The notes below the pieces were generated by a model that was given only the letters and a program-made list of their open reading frames with translations, had not been told where the DNA came from and made no database searches. Positions 1 through 8,447 of a DNA stretch of 64,000 nucleotides are shown piece by piece. Location: contig NZ_VAWE01000001.1 in NCBI RefSeq assembly GCF_005795905.1, forward strand, positions 3,072,501 through 3,136,500, in the 5' to 3' direction. Source of the DNA: Streptomyces marianii (GTDB lineage: Bacteria; Actinomycetota; Actinomycetes; Streptomycetales; Streptomycetaceae). Made by a program: the position numbers and the translations under genes. Within the stretch, counting starts at the first letter, position 1; each line of letters opens with the position of its first letter.

Positions 1-15
1 CAGTACTGCTCCTGA
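1..15 (+). CDS. possible 3' end of an upstream gene
   Basis: The first five codons of frame 1 read Q-Y-C-S-stop. A perfect 16-bp hairpin follows 31 bp later, as expected downstream of a gene end. Only four residues are visible, so the product cannot be named. The call rests on position and the hairpin, not on protein similarity. Confidence 0.25.
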   Translation, partial: QYCS

Positions 16-46
16 ACCGTGCGGTGCCGTCCGAGCGGGCGGCACC

Positions 47-81
47 GGCGCAGGCCCGGCGGTTCCCGCCGGGCCTGCGCC
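47..81. terminator. perfect 16-bp inverted repeat, likely terminator
   Basis: The arms at 47-62 and 66-81 are perfectly complementary, with a 3-nt loop (TTC). There is no clear T-tract on the + strand, as is common for Streptomyces terminators. It probably ends the gene entering from the left edge. Confidence 0.6.
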
Positions 82-487
82 CGTTCCCCCTCCTGGACGC
101 CGCGGCCCCGGCGCCCCGCCGAGCCCGGTCGGCGTACCCGCCTCTTCCACGGCCCGCGCGGCTGCCGTCCGGCCGGACGGGGGATGACATGTCCGCCGGC
201 CGTCGCCGTCGAGGACGTGCGTCGAGGCGGTTTGCGTACGGCCGCGTGCGCTCCGGGCGCGGACCTCGTACGCGAGGGCGGGTACGCGACGAGGGGCCCG
301 CCGGCGGGACCGCTCACACGACACCACCGGCCGCTGCGGCTGCCCGGTCACCCTGACGCGCCCACGGCGATCGCGGCCTGGTCTGATGGGTCCACCACCC
401 CGGCACCGGCCGGGATGCCGGACAGTCCGAGCGTGCTGGGCGACGCAGCGTGGCCCAGCACGCGACAGCATGCCGAGGAGGCACGCC
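82..487. other. intergenic region, no gene seen
   Basis: No frame here has a plausible start, ribosome-binding site and recognisable protein. The long open frames are GC-driven shadows. The stretch should hold the promoter of the following dehydratase-like gene. The only distinct signal is the ribosome-binding site GAGGAGG just before 488. Confidence 0.4.
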
Positions 488-1771
488 ATGCCCGCCGACA
501 ACACCGTCGAAGGCCTCGACCGGCTCGCCCGCGAGACCGTCGACCACCGCTTCAAGGCGCTCCCCCCGGACGCCGAGGGCCTCACGGTCGGCGAGCTGGC
601 CGCCCAGCGGCGCAACCTCTTCACCGGTGGCTTCACCACTCCCGTACTCGCCCTCTCCGCGGAGTCCCTGGAGCACAACCTCGCGCTGCTGGAGAGCTAC
701 GCCGAGCGCCACGGCCTCGCGTTCGCCCCGCACGGCAAGACCTCCATGTCGCCGCAGCTGTTCGCCCGCCAGCTGGAGCGCGGGGCCTGGGGCATCACCG
801 CCGCCGTCCCGCACCAGCTCCGCGTCTACCGCGCCCACGGGATCCGGCGCGTCTTCCTCGCCAACGAACTCGTCGACCCGGTGGCGCTGCGCTGGCTCGC
901 CGGTGAGCTGGAGCGGGACCCGGACTTCCGGTTCATCTGCTACGTCGACTCCGTGCGCGGCGTGGAGCTGATGGACGAGGCGCTGCGCGGCGCCGCCAGG
1001 CCCGTGGACGTCGTGGTCGAACTCGGCGCCGGCGAGGGCGCGCGCACCGGTGCCCGCAGCGACGCCGACTGCACCGCCGTCGCCGGGGCGGTCGCCGCAG
1101 CGACGAACCTGCGGCTGGTCGGTGTCGCGGGCTACGAGGGCGAGGTCCCGGACGCGACGCCCGAGCGGGTGCGCGACTGGCTGCACCGGCTCGTCTCACT
1201 GGCCGTCACCCTCGACCGGGACGGCCGCTTCGCGGCCACGGACGAGATCGTGGTCAGCGCCGGGGGCAGCGCCTGGTTCGACACGGTCGCCGAGGTGTTC
1301 GCGGAGCTTCCCGAACTGTCCCGCCCGGTGCTCAGGCTGCTGCGCTCCGGTGCGTACGTCTCCCACGACGACGGCCACTACAGGCAGCTGACGCCGTTCA
1401 ACCGGGTGCCCGAAGAGGGCGCGCTGGAGCCCGCGTTCCGGCTCTGGGCCCAGGTCGTTTCCCGGCCCACCGGGCAGCAGGCGTTCGCCAACGCGGGCAA
1501 GCGCGACGCCGCGTACGACCTCGACCTCCCCGAGGCCCAGGTCGTCCGGGACGCCCGCGACGGGTCGGTGCGCCCGGCCGCCGGCATCACCGTCACCGGG
1601 CTGTCGGACCAGCACGCCTGGCTGCGGACGGACGAGGACGCGGACCTGGAGGTCGGGGACTGGGTCGGGATGGGCCTGTCCCACCCGTGCACGTCGTTCG
1701 ACAAGTGGCAGCTGATCCCGGTCGCCGAGGCGGACGGCACGGTCACCGACTACATCCGCACCTTCTTCTGA
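488..1771 (+). CDS. PLP-dependent D-serine dehydratase / D-threonine aldolase-like protein
   Basis: This is a 427-residue fold-type III PLP enzyme of the alanine-racemase-like amino acid deaminase/aldolase group. Near residue 80 the motif A-P-H-G-K-T carries the Lys expected to form the PLP Schiff base. Near the C terminus, G-L-S-D-Q-H and S-H-P-C match the His and His-x-Cys metal-site pattern of eukaryotic-type D-serine dehydratases. I chose the ATG at 488 because GAGGAGG lies 6-7 bp upstream; the frame is open further upstream but without recognisable sequence. The family deaminates or cleaves D-amino acids or their beta-hydroxy relatives in the cytoplasm. The substrate cannot be told from sequence. 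It is monocistronic, followed by about 215 bp of non-coding DNA. Confidence 0.8.
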   Translation: MPADNTVEGLDRLARETVDHRFKALPPDAEGLTVGELAAQRRNLFTGGFTTPVLALSAESLEHNLALLESYAERHGLAFAPHGKTSMSPQLFARQLERGAWGITAAVPHQLRVYRAHGIRRVFLANELVDPVALRWLAGELERDPDFRFICYVDSVRGVELMDEALRGAARPVDVVVELGAGEGARTGARSDADCTAVAGAVAAATNLRLVGVAGYEGEVPDATPERVRDWLHRLVSLAVTLDRDGRFAATDEIVVSAGGSAWFDTVAEVFAELPELSRPVLRLLRSGAYVSHDDGHYRQLTPFNRVPEEGALEPAFRLWAQVVSRPTGQQAFANAGKRDAAYDLDLPEAQVVRDARDGSVRPAAGITVTGLSDQHAWLRTDEDADLEVGDWVGMGLSHPCTSFDKWQLIPVAEADGTVTDYIRTFF

Positions 1772-1986
1772 TCCACCTTACGAACCACCCGCCGGCCCTT
1801 CGGCCTGCGTCCCGCACGCGCTGATCGACGGCACGTTCCGGCATGGCGAACGACCCCCTCACACGTGCGGGAGCTCCCGACGCAGGACACCCGCGCCCTC
1901 GTCGACGCGCGACGGGCAAGGCAGAAGGGGCACGTTCGCCGCCCCGGACCCGACAGGCGCGGTGCCGGGGCGGCCGTGCCGGGCGG

Positions 1987-2502
1987 CTACTTGAGGTAGA
2001 CGAGGCCGTCGGTGGTGATGGTGGGACGGCCGCTGGTGCCGACGACGATCTTGATGGTGTGTTTGGCGCTGGTGGTCCAGGTCTTGGTCCAGATCGCGTC
2101 TCGGTACTTGGTGGTGGACGACTTCAGGTCGACCGTGGCGGCCTTGACGCCGTCGACGTAGACGTACGCCTGTCCGGAGCCGGAGGCACGGGAGACCACC
2201 CAGGCCGCGGACCGGCCGGTGAAGGTCCAGGTCAGGCTCGCGTTCTTGGCGGAGCTGGAGTAGGACTTGCCGCCCAGGTAGCTGGTGGACGACTTGGCGG
2301 CCCAAGTGCCGGACCGGGTGGCGGAGGTCTCCTGGAGGATCACCGGTGTTCCCGCGACGGAGGCGGCGGTGGTGTTGCCGGCCTGGTCGTAGGCGGTCAC
2401 GGACCAGGTGGTCGCCGCACCCGACTTCGCCGTCCTGATTCTGGGCAGCAGACTCCGGATTCCTGTCACAGGTCGATATCGATCATGGAATGCCGGGCTC
2501 AA
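1987..2502 (-). pseudogene. C-terminal fragment of an Ig-like-domain secreted protein
   Basis: From about residue 21 on, the product reads as the C-terminal part of a Streptomyces extracellular beta-sandwich protein. It has a W-S-V-T-A-Y-D-Q-A-G-N bacterial Ig-like strand pattern, then a Ser/Thr-rich domain ending in T-D-G-L-V-Y-L-K. The first 20 residues look unrelated, there is no signal peptide, and the readable homology starts abruptly near 2450. I therefore treat it as a 5'-truncated remnant. It lies head to head with an equally truncated RHS fragment about 100 bp away, so the junction at roughly 2450-2550 is a rearrangement scar. The parent's function is unknown. Confidence 0.55.
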
Positions 2503-2549
2503 AACTGCCTGGACATAGGTCAGTTGGGACAGTTTGGGACCTTTCTTGA

Positions 2550-3545
2550 TCTCTGTACGGTGGCAACGTCACGATCGGCTACTACGCCAACGACCTCGCC
2601 CACCAGCAGACCGCGAACGGCAAACGCCAGACCTGGCAGCTCGACGCCGCCATGCGCTTCCGCTCCTGGAAGGTCGAAACCGGCAGCGGCAGCAACTGGA
2701 CGCAGGAGCAGTCCAAGCTCAACCACTACGACGGCGACGGCGACAACCCCCGCTGGATCGTCGAGGACACCACCACCGGCGCCCTGACCCGCAACGTCGA
2801 GTCCGCCACCGGTGACCTCGCCGCGACCACCGGCAAGACCGGCGACACCGTCCTCCAACTCACCGCCATCCACGGCGACGTGGCCCTCCAGCTTCCGCTG
2901 GACACCAGCAAGGCCCCCGTCGCCCTCGACAACGACGAGTACGGCGACCCCCGTGCCGGCCAGGCGGCCACCCGCTACAACCGGCTCGGCGCCAAGCAGC
3001 GCTCCACCGAGACCCTCACCGGCCTCACCCTCATGGGCGTCCGCCTCTACAACCCGGCCACCGGCCGCTTCCTCTCCATGGACCCGGTCTACGGAGGTAA
3101 CGCAAACGCCTACGAGTACGTAAACGCCGACCCCATCAACCGCTACGACCTCGACGGCAAGTGGGGCTGGTTCAAGAAGAAGTGGAAGGGATTCAGGAAG
3201 AGTAGGGTCGGACGCTGGGTCCATCGCCACCGCGTGGGACTCGCAGCAGGCGCAGCGGGCATCGGCTGCGGACTCATCTCGATGGGGCTGGCCGGCACTG
3301 CCTGCGCCGTGGCTGCAGGCATGATCGCAGCCGGGGCCGCCAAGAAGCTGGGAAACCGCCGGGCTTCCTGGGGCTCGGTGGACCGGGCAGCACTCTATGG
3401 CGGCGGCGTGGCCTCCCTGGGCTGGGGCCTCAGCGCGGGAACGCGCTACGGGGCTGGCCGGGCGCTGGTTCGCTGGGCTCCTCTTGGCGGTCGGCACACC
3501 AAGCGGTGGACCTCGCATCGAAGATCACGTTCGTGGCGCTGGTGA
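2550..3545 (+). pseudogene. RHS/YD-repeat polymorphic toxin, C-terminal fragment
   Basis: An in-frame stop at 2547 is followed at once by RHS-type sequence, so the gene's 5' part is missing. The fragment carries the RHS core end signature ([14 protein letters not shown], then [14 protein letters not shown]) at 3045-3155. The variable C-terminal tip follows (3160-3545): a basic stretch, two Ala/Gly-rich hydrophobic helices, and an Arg/Trp-rich end. In intact RHS proteins this tip is the exported toxin. The tip resembles no toxin fold I recognise and could be membrane-active. The stop at 3543-3545 is 32 bp before the transposon boundary, so the transposon does not itself cut this ORF. It may separate the toxin tip from downstream immunity-type genes. 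Confidence 0.7.
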
Positions 3546-3569
3546 CCGCACTGTCAAGTAGCTACTCCA

Positions 3570-3577
3570 CGCTCGGC
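3570..3577. repeat. 8-bp target-site duplication, left copy
   Basis: CGCTCGGC directly abuts the left end of the composite transposon. The same 8 bp in the same orientation follow its right end at 8217-8224. IS66-family elements typically duplicate 8 bp, so this supports insertion of the whole 3578-8216 unit as one event. Confidence 0.85.
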
Positions 3578-5143
3578 GTACGCATTCAGAAGGAATGCGG
3601 ATGATCGGTGGCGGTGTGTGAGATGTGCTGATCAGGCGGGCTGTGCGATGGGGGGGCATCCAGAGGTTGCCTGTGAAGGCGCGGTGGATGGCCTCGAAGG
3701 CGCTCAGCCCGTGCTTGCGGGCGGAGTCAAGGTAGGAGCGCACGGCGAGCCAGGCCGTGGCGCCGTCGGCGGACTGATGACAGCCGGAGATCTTCAGCTG
3801 GTCTTGACCGGACGCAGGGCCCGTTCGCCGCAGTTGTTGGTGAAGGGGACCTGCCGGGGGTCGTCGGCGAACCGGAGCACAGCGTGCGCCTGGTCCCGCA
3901 GACGTTCCAGAAGGTTGCGGGCGGTGGACTGTTCTCGTTCCTCGGCGCGTGGGTGCTGAGAGAGGCCGACCGTGATGCCGTGGTGGAACGCTTTGAGATG
4001 CAGCAGCAGGGCGTCGGGGGTGATCTCGTCGGTCTGTCCGGAGCGCACGCGCAGGGCCTGGGTGTTCAGTCCGGCCAGGGCCCAGCGGATCTGCTGGTGC
4101 CACTTCTGGTCGGGGAAGTCCTCTTCGGTGGCGGTCAGTTCGCGGATCAGGTGGGTTCCGCACAGCTGATGGGTGCAGGAGCCGTATCCGGCGTACAGGG
4201 ACAGTGAGTCGTGGACCAGGACGCCCCGGTAGTGCGGGAGCACGCCGCCGGCATCGGCTCCGGCACGCGAGCGCGGGGCGAGGTGAAACGGGGTGAGGAA
4301 GTCGGTGCAGGCCACGTGGAGCCAGCGCCGGGTGGTGCCGATGCGGGTGGTGGTCTCATCCGCATGGAGCACGTGTCCCATGATCAGCAGGGCACGGATC
4401 AGGTTCAGGGAGTCTTCGACCAGGCTGGCGGCCTCGGGCAGCAGAGAGCCGACCCAGCCGGTGGAGACCCCGGCACCGGTCACGTCCCGGATCAGCTGGG
4501 CGGTCCGCTCGACGGGAATGTGCTGGAAGACCAGCAGGTAGACGGCCAGGGCAGGCAGGTTGGGGCCGTAGGAGGAGGGCGATCCCGCGAGCTGTTCGGG
4601 CATCGGCGAGGCGGTCACCGTCCCGCACGTGCACCGGCAGCGATGGGCCCGGTGCTCGGTCACCTTCACCGTGGTCAGCGGGGTGTCACGGACCTGACGG
4701 CGCTCGAAGCCGATGCTGTCGTCCTCGCCCAGCGCCCGGCCGCACCCGGTGCAGGCCGCTGGAATGCGGTCCTCGGTGGCATCGGGGTCAGCGACCATGC
4801 ACAGCCCGGATCCGTCGGCACCCGGCTGGCGTCCCCGCTTGCGGCCGCTCTTCGGTACCGGCTTCTTCTCCGGCCGGCCGAAGGTGTCCGAGGACGGTGG
4901 CATCGAGGAGTTCCCCGAGTTCCGGCCAAGCCGCCGCTCCAGCTCCGCCACCCGCGCCGTCAGCCGCTCATTCGCCGCGGCCAGCTCCTCGTTCTGTCGC
5001 TGGAGCAGCCCGATCACCGTGAGGAGGTCCTCACGCGATGCAGACTCCCACCCCGACGACATGACCACGGATCCTGCCGCACCCACCCGCAACCTGTCAC
5101 ATCGTCAGACAGCGAAGCCCATCACGACCTGCTGAATGCTTAC
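3578..5143 (-). mobile_element. IS66-family insertion sequence, copy A
   Basis: The 1,566-bp copy has imperfect 16-bp terminal inverted repeats: GTAAGCATTCAGCAGG at the transposase 5' side (5143 inward) and GTACGCATTCAGAAGG at the other end (3578 inward), with two mismatches. The GTAA start is typical of IS66 ends. It carries a single TnpC-like gene and no TnpA/TnpB accessory genes. Confidence 0.88.
3794..5062 (-). CDS. IS66-family transposase (TnpC-like), copy A, C-terminally frameshifted
   Basis: This 422-residue DDE transposase starts with a coiled-coil N-terminal region (E-E-L-A-A-A-N-E-R-L-T-A-R-V-A-E-L-E). A Cys-rich zinc-finger-like region follows (C-T-G-C-G ... C-R-C-T-C-G). The catalytic Asp residues are in H-A-D-E-T-T and V-H-D-S-L, and the Glu is in N-N-C-G-E-R. 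The frame then stops at V-K-T-S, while the family's usual C-terminal end continues in another frame. This fits a one-base loss near the stop, and copy B has the same change. I place the start at the ATG giving M-S-S-G-W; a TTG 30 bp upstream is possible. Activity of the shortened protein is uncertain, though all catalytic residues remain. Confidence 0.8.
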   Translation of the reverse strand: MSSGWESASREDLLTVIGLLQRQNEELAAANERLTARVAELERRLGRNSGNSSMPPSSDTFGRPEKKPVPKSGRKRGRQPGADGSGLCMVADPDATEDRIPAACTGCGRALGEDDSIGFERRQVRDTPLTTVKVTEHRAHRCRCTCGTVTASPMPEQLAGSPSSYGPNLPALAVYLLVFQHIPVERTAQLIRDVTGAGVSTGWVGSLLPEAASLVEDSLNLIRALLIMGHVLHADETTTRIGTTRRWLHVACTDFLTPFHLAPRSRAGADAGGVLPHYRGVLVHDSLSLYAGYGSCTHQLCGTHLIRELTATEEDFPDQKWHQQIRWALAGLNTQALRVRSGQTDEITPDALLLHLKAFHHGITVGLSQHPRAEEREQSTARNLLERLRDQAHAVLRFADDPRQVPFTNNCGERALRPVKTS

Positions 5144-5353
5144 TCTCAATGACCAGAGTGGGCACGTTCGCGGGCTTGATCCAGCTCTCGCCGTTGATCC
5201 AACCGCCGCCTTCCGGCCTCCACATGGGCTGCTGAAGATCGGCCCATCGGCCACCGCCAACTCACATCACCCGAGTTACACCGCTGGCTGGACAGACGCT
5301 GGTGGAGGCGCCTGGGAGGGCGTCCCCACCAGCTGCCCATGGCAGTGAAGCTG
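5144..5353. other. transposon cargo flank, no gene seen
   Basis: About 210 bp lie between IS copy A and the NLP stop codon. I see no convincing ORF or strong hairpin. It is the 3' untranslated flank of the NLP gene carried within the transposon. Confidence 0.4.
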
Positions 5354-6205
5354 TCAGGCCCAGGGGTCGAAGGGGATTCCGCTGGGCTTCCCACCGGCGA
5401 GAGTGTTCCGGAAGCGATCGTCCTTGTCGCTGATCTTGATGCTCGGACCTCCGAAGTCGGAATTCATGAGTTTCGTGCGCAGCTCGTTGCTGGGCCAATC
5501 GTCGTAGCCGAGGAGCGTGGGCAACTGCCACTGGTGGTAGTCGTTCTCTGGTGGATCGTCATTGACGGTGGCGAGCCGGAAGAAGTGTGTCAGCGCACCG
5601 TCCTTGTGGTAGACGACCTTGGGATGTGTCCCTACGAAGAGAACCTGCGAACGCGGGTAGGTTACGACCTTTCCGTGCTGGGTCGTCGAGACGTACTCCA
5701 CCCGAAGGGTCGACTGACTCACCCAGACGATGACGTCCTCCCAGTCGTGCCGGTGCCCTCCGAGGGCGCTGCCCCACACAGCCTGGTCCTTCTCGAAGTA
5801 GCTTGAGTACATGATGGCGCACCAGCCGTTGTTGCACTTCGAGCGGGAGTAGGTTTGGGCGTTGTCAAGGTCGGACTTGTCGTGGCAGTTGCTGCTGATC
5901 GTACCCATGGGCCGCAAACCGGGATTGAGGTTTCCGTCCTTATCAATGGCGGTGGCGGCGTAGCAGCCGTCGCCATCGTAGTCGTAAGCCGGCTGGTACC
6001 GGTATTCTTCGTATGACCCGCTCATGTCCAGGGGCTGCAGCTGATCAGCAGAGGCTGACGACGCGGGAAGCAGGACTGCTAGGGCCGTGGCACCAAGTAC
6101 GGCTGCGATGCGGGAGTTCCTTCGGCGCTTGGAGCGCTTACGTGCCGGGGAAGGAACCACAGACTGTATCGACCTTGGATTCCTGTTGGCCTTGCGGTTA
6201 CTCAT
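5354..6205 (-). CDS. secreted NLP (NEP1-like / NPP1 necrosis-inducing) cytolysin
   Basis: The 283-residue protein has a long, very basic n-region (residues 1-32), a hydrophobic core, and a predicted signal-peptidase site A-S-A|D after residue 53. The mature part carries the two NLP hallmarks: the heptapeptide G-H-R-H-D-W-E at 150-156, which binds the divalent cation needed for membrane damage, and the upstream A-I-M-Y-S-x-Y-F-x-K-D strand at 130-140. In plant work that segment plus the heptapeptide forms the nlp20 immunogenic pattern. Cysteines at 81, 107, 124 and 129 could form two disulphides. NLPs bind plant sphingolipids (GIPCs) and permeabilise dicot membranes. They are best known in oomycetes and fungi but also occur in Streptomyces. 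The gene sits alone between two IS66 copies, and its base composition (34/60 G+C at 5821-5880) is below that of the chromosome, which indicates transfer. Confidence 0.9.
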   Translation of the reverse strand: MSNRKANRNPRSIQSVVPSPARKRSKRRRNSRIAAVLGATALAVLLPASSASADQLQPLDMSGSYEEYRYQPAYDYDGDGCYAATAIDKDGNLNPGLRPMGTISSNCHDKSDLDNAQTYSRSKCNNGWCAIMYSSYFEKDQAVWGSALGGHRHDWEDVIVWVSQSTLRVEYVSTTQHGKVVTYPRSQVLFVGTHPKVVYHKDGALTHFFRLATVNDDPPENDYHQWQLPTLLGYDDWPSNELRTKLMNSDFGGPSIKISDKDDRFRNTLAGGKPSGIPFDPWA

Positions 6206-6650
6206 ACTTGCGACCCATTCCTTCTCTCTTGTGACTTGCCCTCGCTCGTAGGGCCCGACAACGCATCAGATAGGTTGGCTGGTAGCGATTCGGCACAACG
6301 GACGGAGTTTGGTTGCTGCCCCCTCAGACCGGGCGCACCGTTCCCGATGCGTATCGGCTGAACTGGAGGCTCGATCGTGCCATTACTTGCCCTTGATCGT
6401 CGCCGGTGTCCTCTGAGTTGGCCGATTGTCTTCCTGGCTGCCTTCGCTGCCAAGGCCGAAGCAAGATAGGCATCGCGGATCACTTATTGAAGGTTCTTTA
6501 TTTTTGATTCGCCGGTGAGAGTACTGGTTCAGGTCATGTCCCGATCGGCGGCGCATTGAAGCACCGCGCCGCCAGATGGACATGGTTGACTCAAAAGCGT
6601 CGGTGAGTGGTCTTGAGAAGCCGCTGTCTTAGACGCGAGGGTCGAGCAGG
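6206..6650. other. AT-richer upstream region of the NLP gene
   Basis: This 445-bp stretch has unusually low GC for the window (25/60 at 6481-6540, with runs of T). No ORF is convincing. It must contain the NLP promoter, and a weak purine-rich ribosome-binding site lies upstream of the ATG at 6205. The composition points to an origin outside typical Streptomyces core DNA. Confidence 0.5.
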
Positions 6651-8216
6651 GTAAGCATTCAGCAGGTCGTGATGGGCTTCGCTGTCTGACGATGTGACAG
6701 GTTGCGGGTGGGTGCGGCAGGATCCGTGGTCATGTCGTCGGGGTGGGAGTCTGCATCGCGTGAGGACCTCCTCACGGTGATCGGGCTGCTCCAGCGACAG
6801 AACGAGGAGCTGGCCGCGGCGAATGAGCGGCTGACGGCGCGGGTGGCGGAGCTGGAGCGGCGGCTTGGCCGGAACTCGGGGAACTCCTCGATGCCACCGT
6901 CCTCGGACACCTTCGGCCGGCCGGAGAAGAAGCCGGTACCGAAGAGCGGCCGCAAGCGGGGACGCCAGCCGGGTGCCGACGGATCCGGGCTGTGCATGGT
7001 CGCTGACCCCGATGCCACCGAGGACCGCATTCCAGCGGCCTGCACCGGGTGCGGCCGGGCGCTGGGCGAGGACGACAGCATCGGCTTCGAGCGCCGTCAG
7101 GTCCGTGACACCCCGCTGACCACGGTGAAGGTGACCGAGCACCGGGCCCATCGCTGCCGGTGCACGTGCGGGACGGTGACCGCCTCGCCGATGCCCGAAC
7201 AGCTCGCGGGATCGCCCTCCTCCTACGGCCCCAACCTGCCTGCCCTGGCCGTCTACCTGCTGGTCTTCCAGCACATTCCCGTCGAGCGGACCGCCCAGCT
7301 GATCCGGGACGTGACCGGTGCCGGGGTCTCCACCGGCTGGGTCGGCTCTCTGCTGCCCGAGGCCGCCAGCCTGGTCGAAGACTCCCTGAACCTGATCCGT
7401 GCCCTGCTGATCATGGGACACGTGCTCCATGCGGATGAGACCACCACCCGCATCGGCACCACCCGGCGCTGGCTCCACGTGGCCTGCACCGACTTCCTCA
7501 CCCCGTTTCACCTCGCCCCGCGCTCGCGTGCCGGAGCCGATGCCGGCGGCGTGCTCCCGCACTACCGGGGCGTCCTGGTCCACGACTCACTGTCCCTGTA
7601 CGCCGGATACGGCTCCTGCACCCATCAGCTGTGCGGAACCCACCTGATCCGCGAACTGACCGCCACCGAAGAGGACTTCCCCGACCAGAAGTGGCACCAG
7701 CAGATCCGCTGGGCCCTGGCCGGACTGAACACCCAGGCCCTGCGCGTGCGCTCCGGACAGACCGACGAGATCACCCCCGACGCCCTGCTGCTGCATCTCA
7801 AAGCGTTCCACCACGGCATCACGGTCGGCCTCTCTCAGCACCCACGCGCCGAGGAACGAGAACAGTCCACCGCCCGCAACCTTCTGGAACGTCTGCGGGA
7901 CCAGGCGCACGCTGTGCTCCGGTTCGCCGACGACCCCCGGCAGGTCCCCTTCACCAACAACTGCGGCGAACGGGCCCTGCGTCCGGTCAAGACCAGCTGA
8001 AGATCTCCGGCTGTCATCAGTCCGCCGACGGCGCCACGGCCTGGCTCGCCGTGCGCTCCTACCTTGACTCCGCCCGCAAGCACGGGCTGAGCGCCTTCGA
8101 GGCCATCCACCGCGCCTTCACAGGCAACCTCTGGATGCCCCCCCATCGCACAGCCCGCCTGATCAGCACATCTCACACACCGCCACCGATCATCCGCATT
8201 CCTTCTGAATGCGTAC
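6651..8216 (+). mobile_element. IS66-family insertion sequence, copy B
   Basis: This 1,566-bp copy is inverted relative to copy A and appears identical to it, with the same terminal inverted repeats (GTAAGCATTCAGCAGG at 6651; complement of GTACGCATTCAGAAGG ending at 8216). Its outer end is followed by the 8-bp repeat CGCTCGGC. Confidence 0.88.
6732..8000 (+). CDS. IS66-family transposase (TnpC-like), copy B, C-terminally frameshifted
   Basis: The protein is identical to that of copy A: coiled-coil start, Cys-rich region, catalytic D-D-E, and the same early stop after V-K-T-S at 7998-8000. Reading one frame over from 8001 restores the expected IS66 C-terminal sequence (L-K-I-S-G-C-H-Q-S-A-D-G-A). 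A C7 tract near 8143 may be a second frame problem near the natural stop. Because both copies share these features, they predate or were copied with the duplication. Confidence 0.8.
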   Translation: MSSGWESASREDLLTVIGLLQRQNEELAAANERLTARVAELERRLGRNSGNSSMPPSSDTFGRPEKKPVPKSGRKRGRQPGADGSGLCMVADPDATEDRIPAACTGCGRALGEDDSIGFERRQVRDTPLTTVKVTEHRAHRCRCTCGTVTASPMPEQLAGSPSSYGPNLPALAVYLLVFQHIPVERTAQLIRDVTGAGVSTGWVGSLLPEAASLVEDSLNLIRALLIMGHVLHADETTTRIGTTRRWLHVACTDFLTPFHLAPRSRAGADAGGVLPHYRGVLVHDSLSLYAGYGSCTHQLCGTHLIRELTATEEDFPDQKWHQQIRWALAGLNTQALRVRSGQTDEITPDALLLHLKAFHHGITVGLSQHPRAEEREQSTARNLLERLRDQAHAVLRFADDPRQVPFTNNCGERALRPVKTS

Positions 8217-8224
8217 CGCTCGGC
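8217..8224. repeat. 8-bp target-site duplication, right copy
   Basis: CGCTCGGC is identical in sequence and orientation to 3570-3577. Joining 3577 to 8225 reconstructs the pre-insertion sequence downstream of the RHS fragment. Confidence 0.85.
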
Positions 8225-8227
8225 AGG

Positions 8228-8254
8228 ACTGGCCGCCCGACAAGGGCGGCCAGT
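8228..8254. terminator. 11-bp perfect hairpin upstream of small membrane genes
   Basis: The arms at 8228-8238 and 8244-8254 pair perfectly around a 5-nt loop (GACAA). In the pre-insertion sequence this hairpin lay about 40 bp after the RHS stop codon and just before a ribosome-binding site (TTGGAGAATC) and ATG. It could be the RHS terminator or a translation-regulating leader. Confidence 0.45.
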
Positions 8255-8270
8255 CCAAGATTGGAGAATC

Positions 8271-8447
8271 ATGAAGAATCAAGCGAAACGAACTTCACGA
8301 GCCGCATTCTGGTCCGGCGTGATCGTGTTCGGACTTGGGGTCGCAGCGTCCTTGCTGTACGGACATCAGGACGGTGAGCGACTCTTCTTCTGCTCCACCA
8401 TAATCCTCGCGATTGCCTGGCAGATCGAGCGGAGGTCGGATGACTGA
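8271..8447 (+). CDS. small membrane protein (58 aa)
   Basis: The ATG follows GGAG at good spacing. The protein has a basic N terminus, two hydrophobic segments (about residues 13-30 and 39-50) and an acidic/basic tail ending in I-E-R-R-S-D-D. It overlaps the next start by 8 bp, so the pair is probably co-translated. No family is recognised. Its place directly downstream of an RHS toxin tip makes an immunity role possible, because RHS immunity genes lie there, but this is inference. Confidence 0.55.
   Translation: MKNQAKRTSRAAFWSGVIVFGLGVAASLLYGHQDGERLFFCSTIILAIAWQIERRSDD

Larger units (their letters stand above)
3578..8216. mobile_element. composite transposon (IS66-type inverted copies flanking an NLP toxin gene)
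   Basis: The 4,639-bp unit consists of an IS66-like copy in minus orientation (3578-5143), 1,507 bp of cargo (5144-6650) and an IS66-like copy in plus orientation (6651-8216). The two IS copies correspond base for base by x -> 11794-x with no length difference, and homology stops at 3578/8216 and 5143/6651. An identical direct 8-bp repeat (CGCTCGGC) flanks the outside, whereas the inner IS ends show no such repeat. This is the classical signature of a class I composite transposon that moved as a unit. The cargo is one secreted NLP gene of visibly lower GC than the chromosome. Confidence 0.88.
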
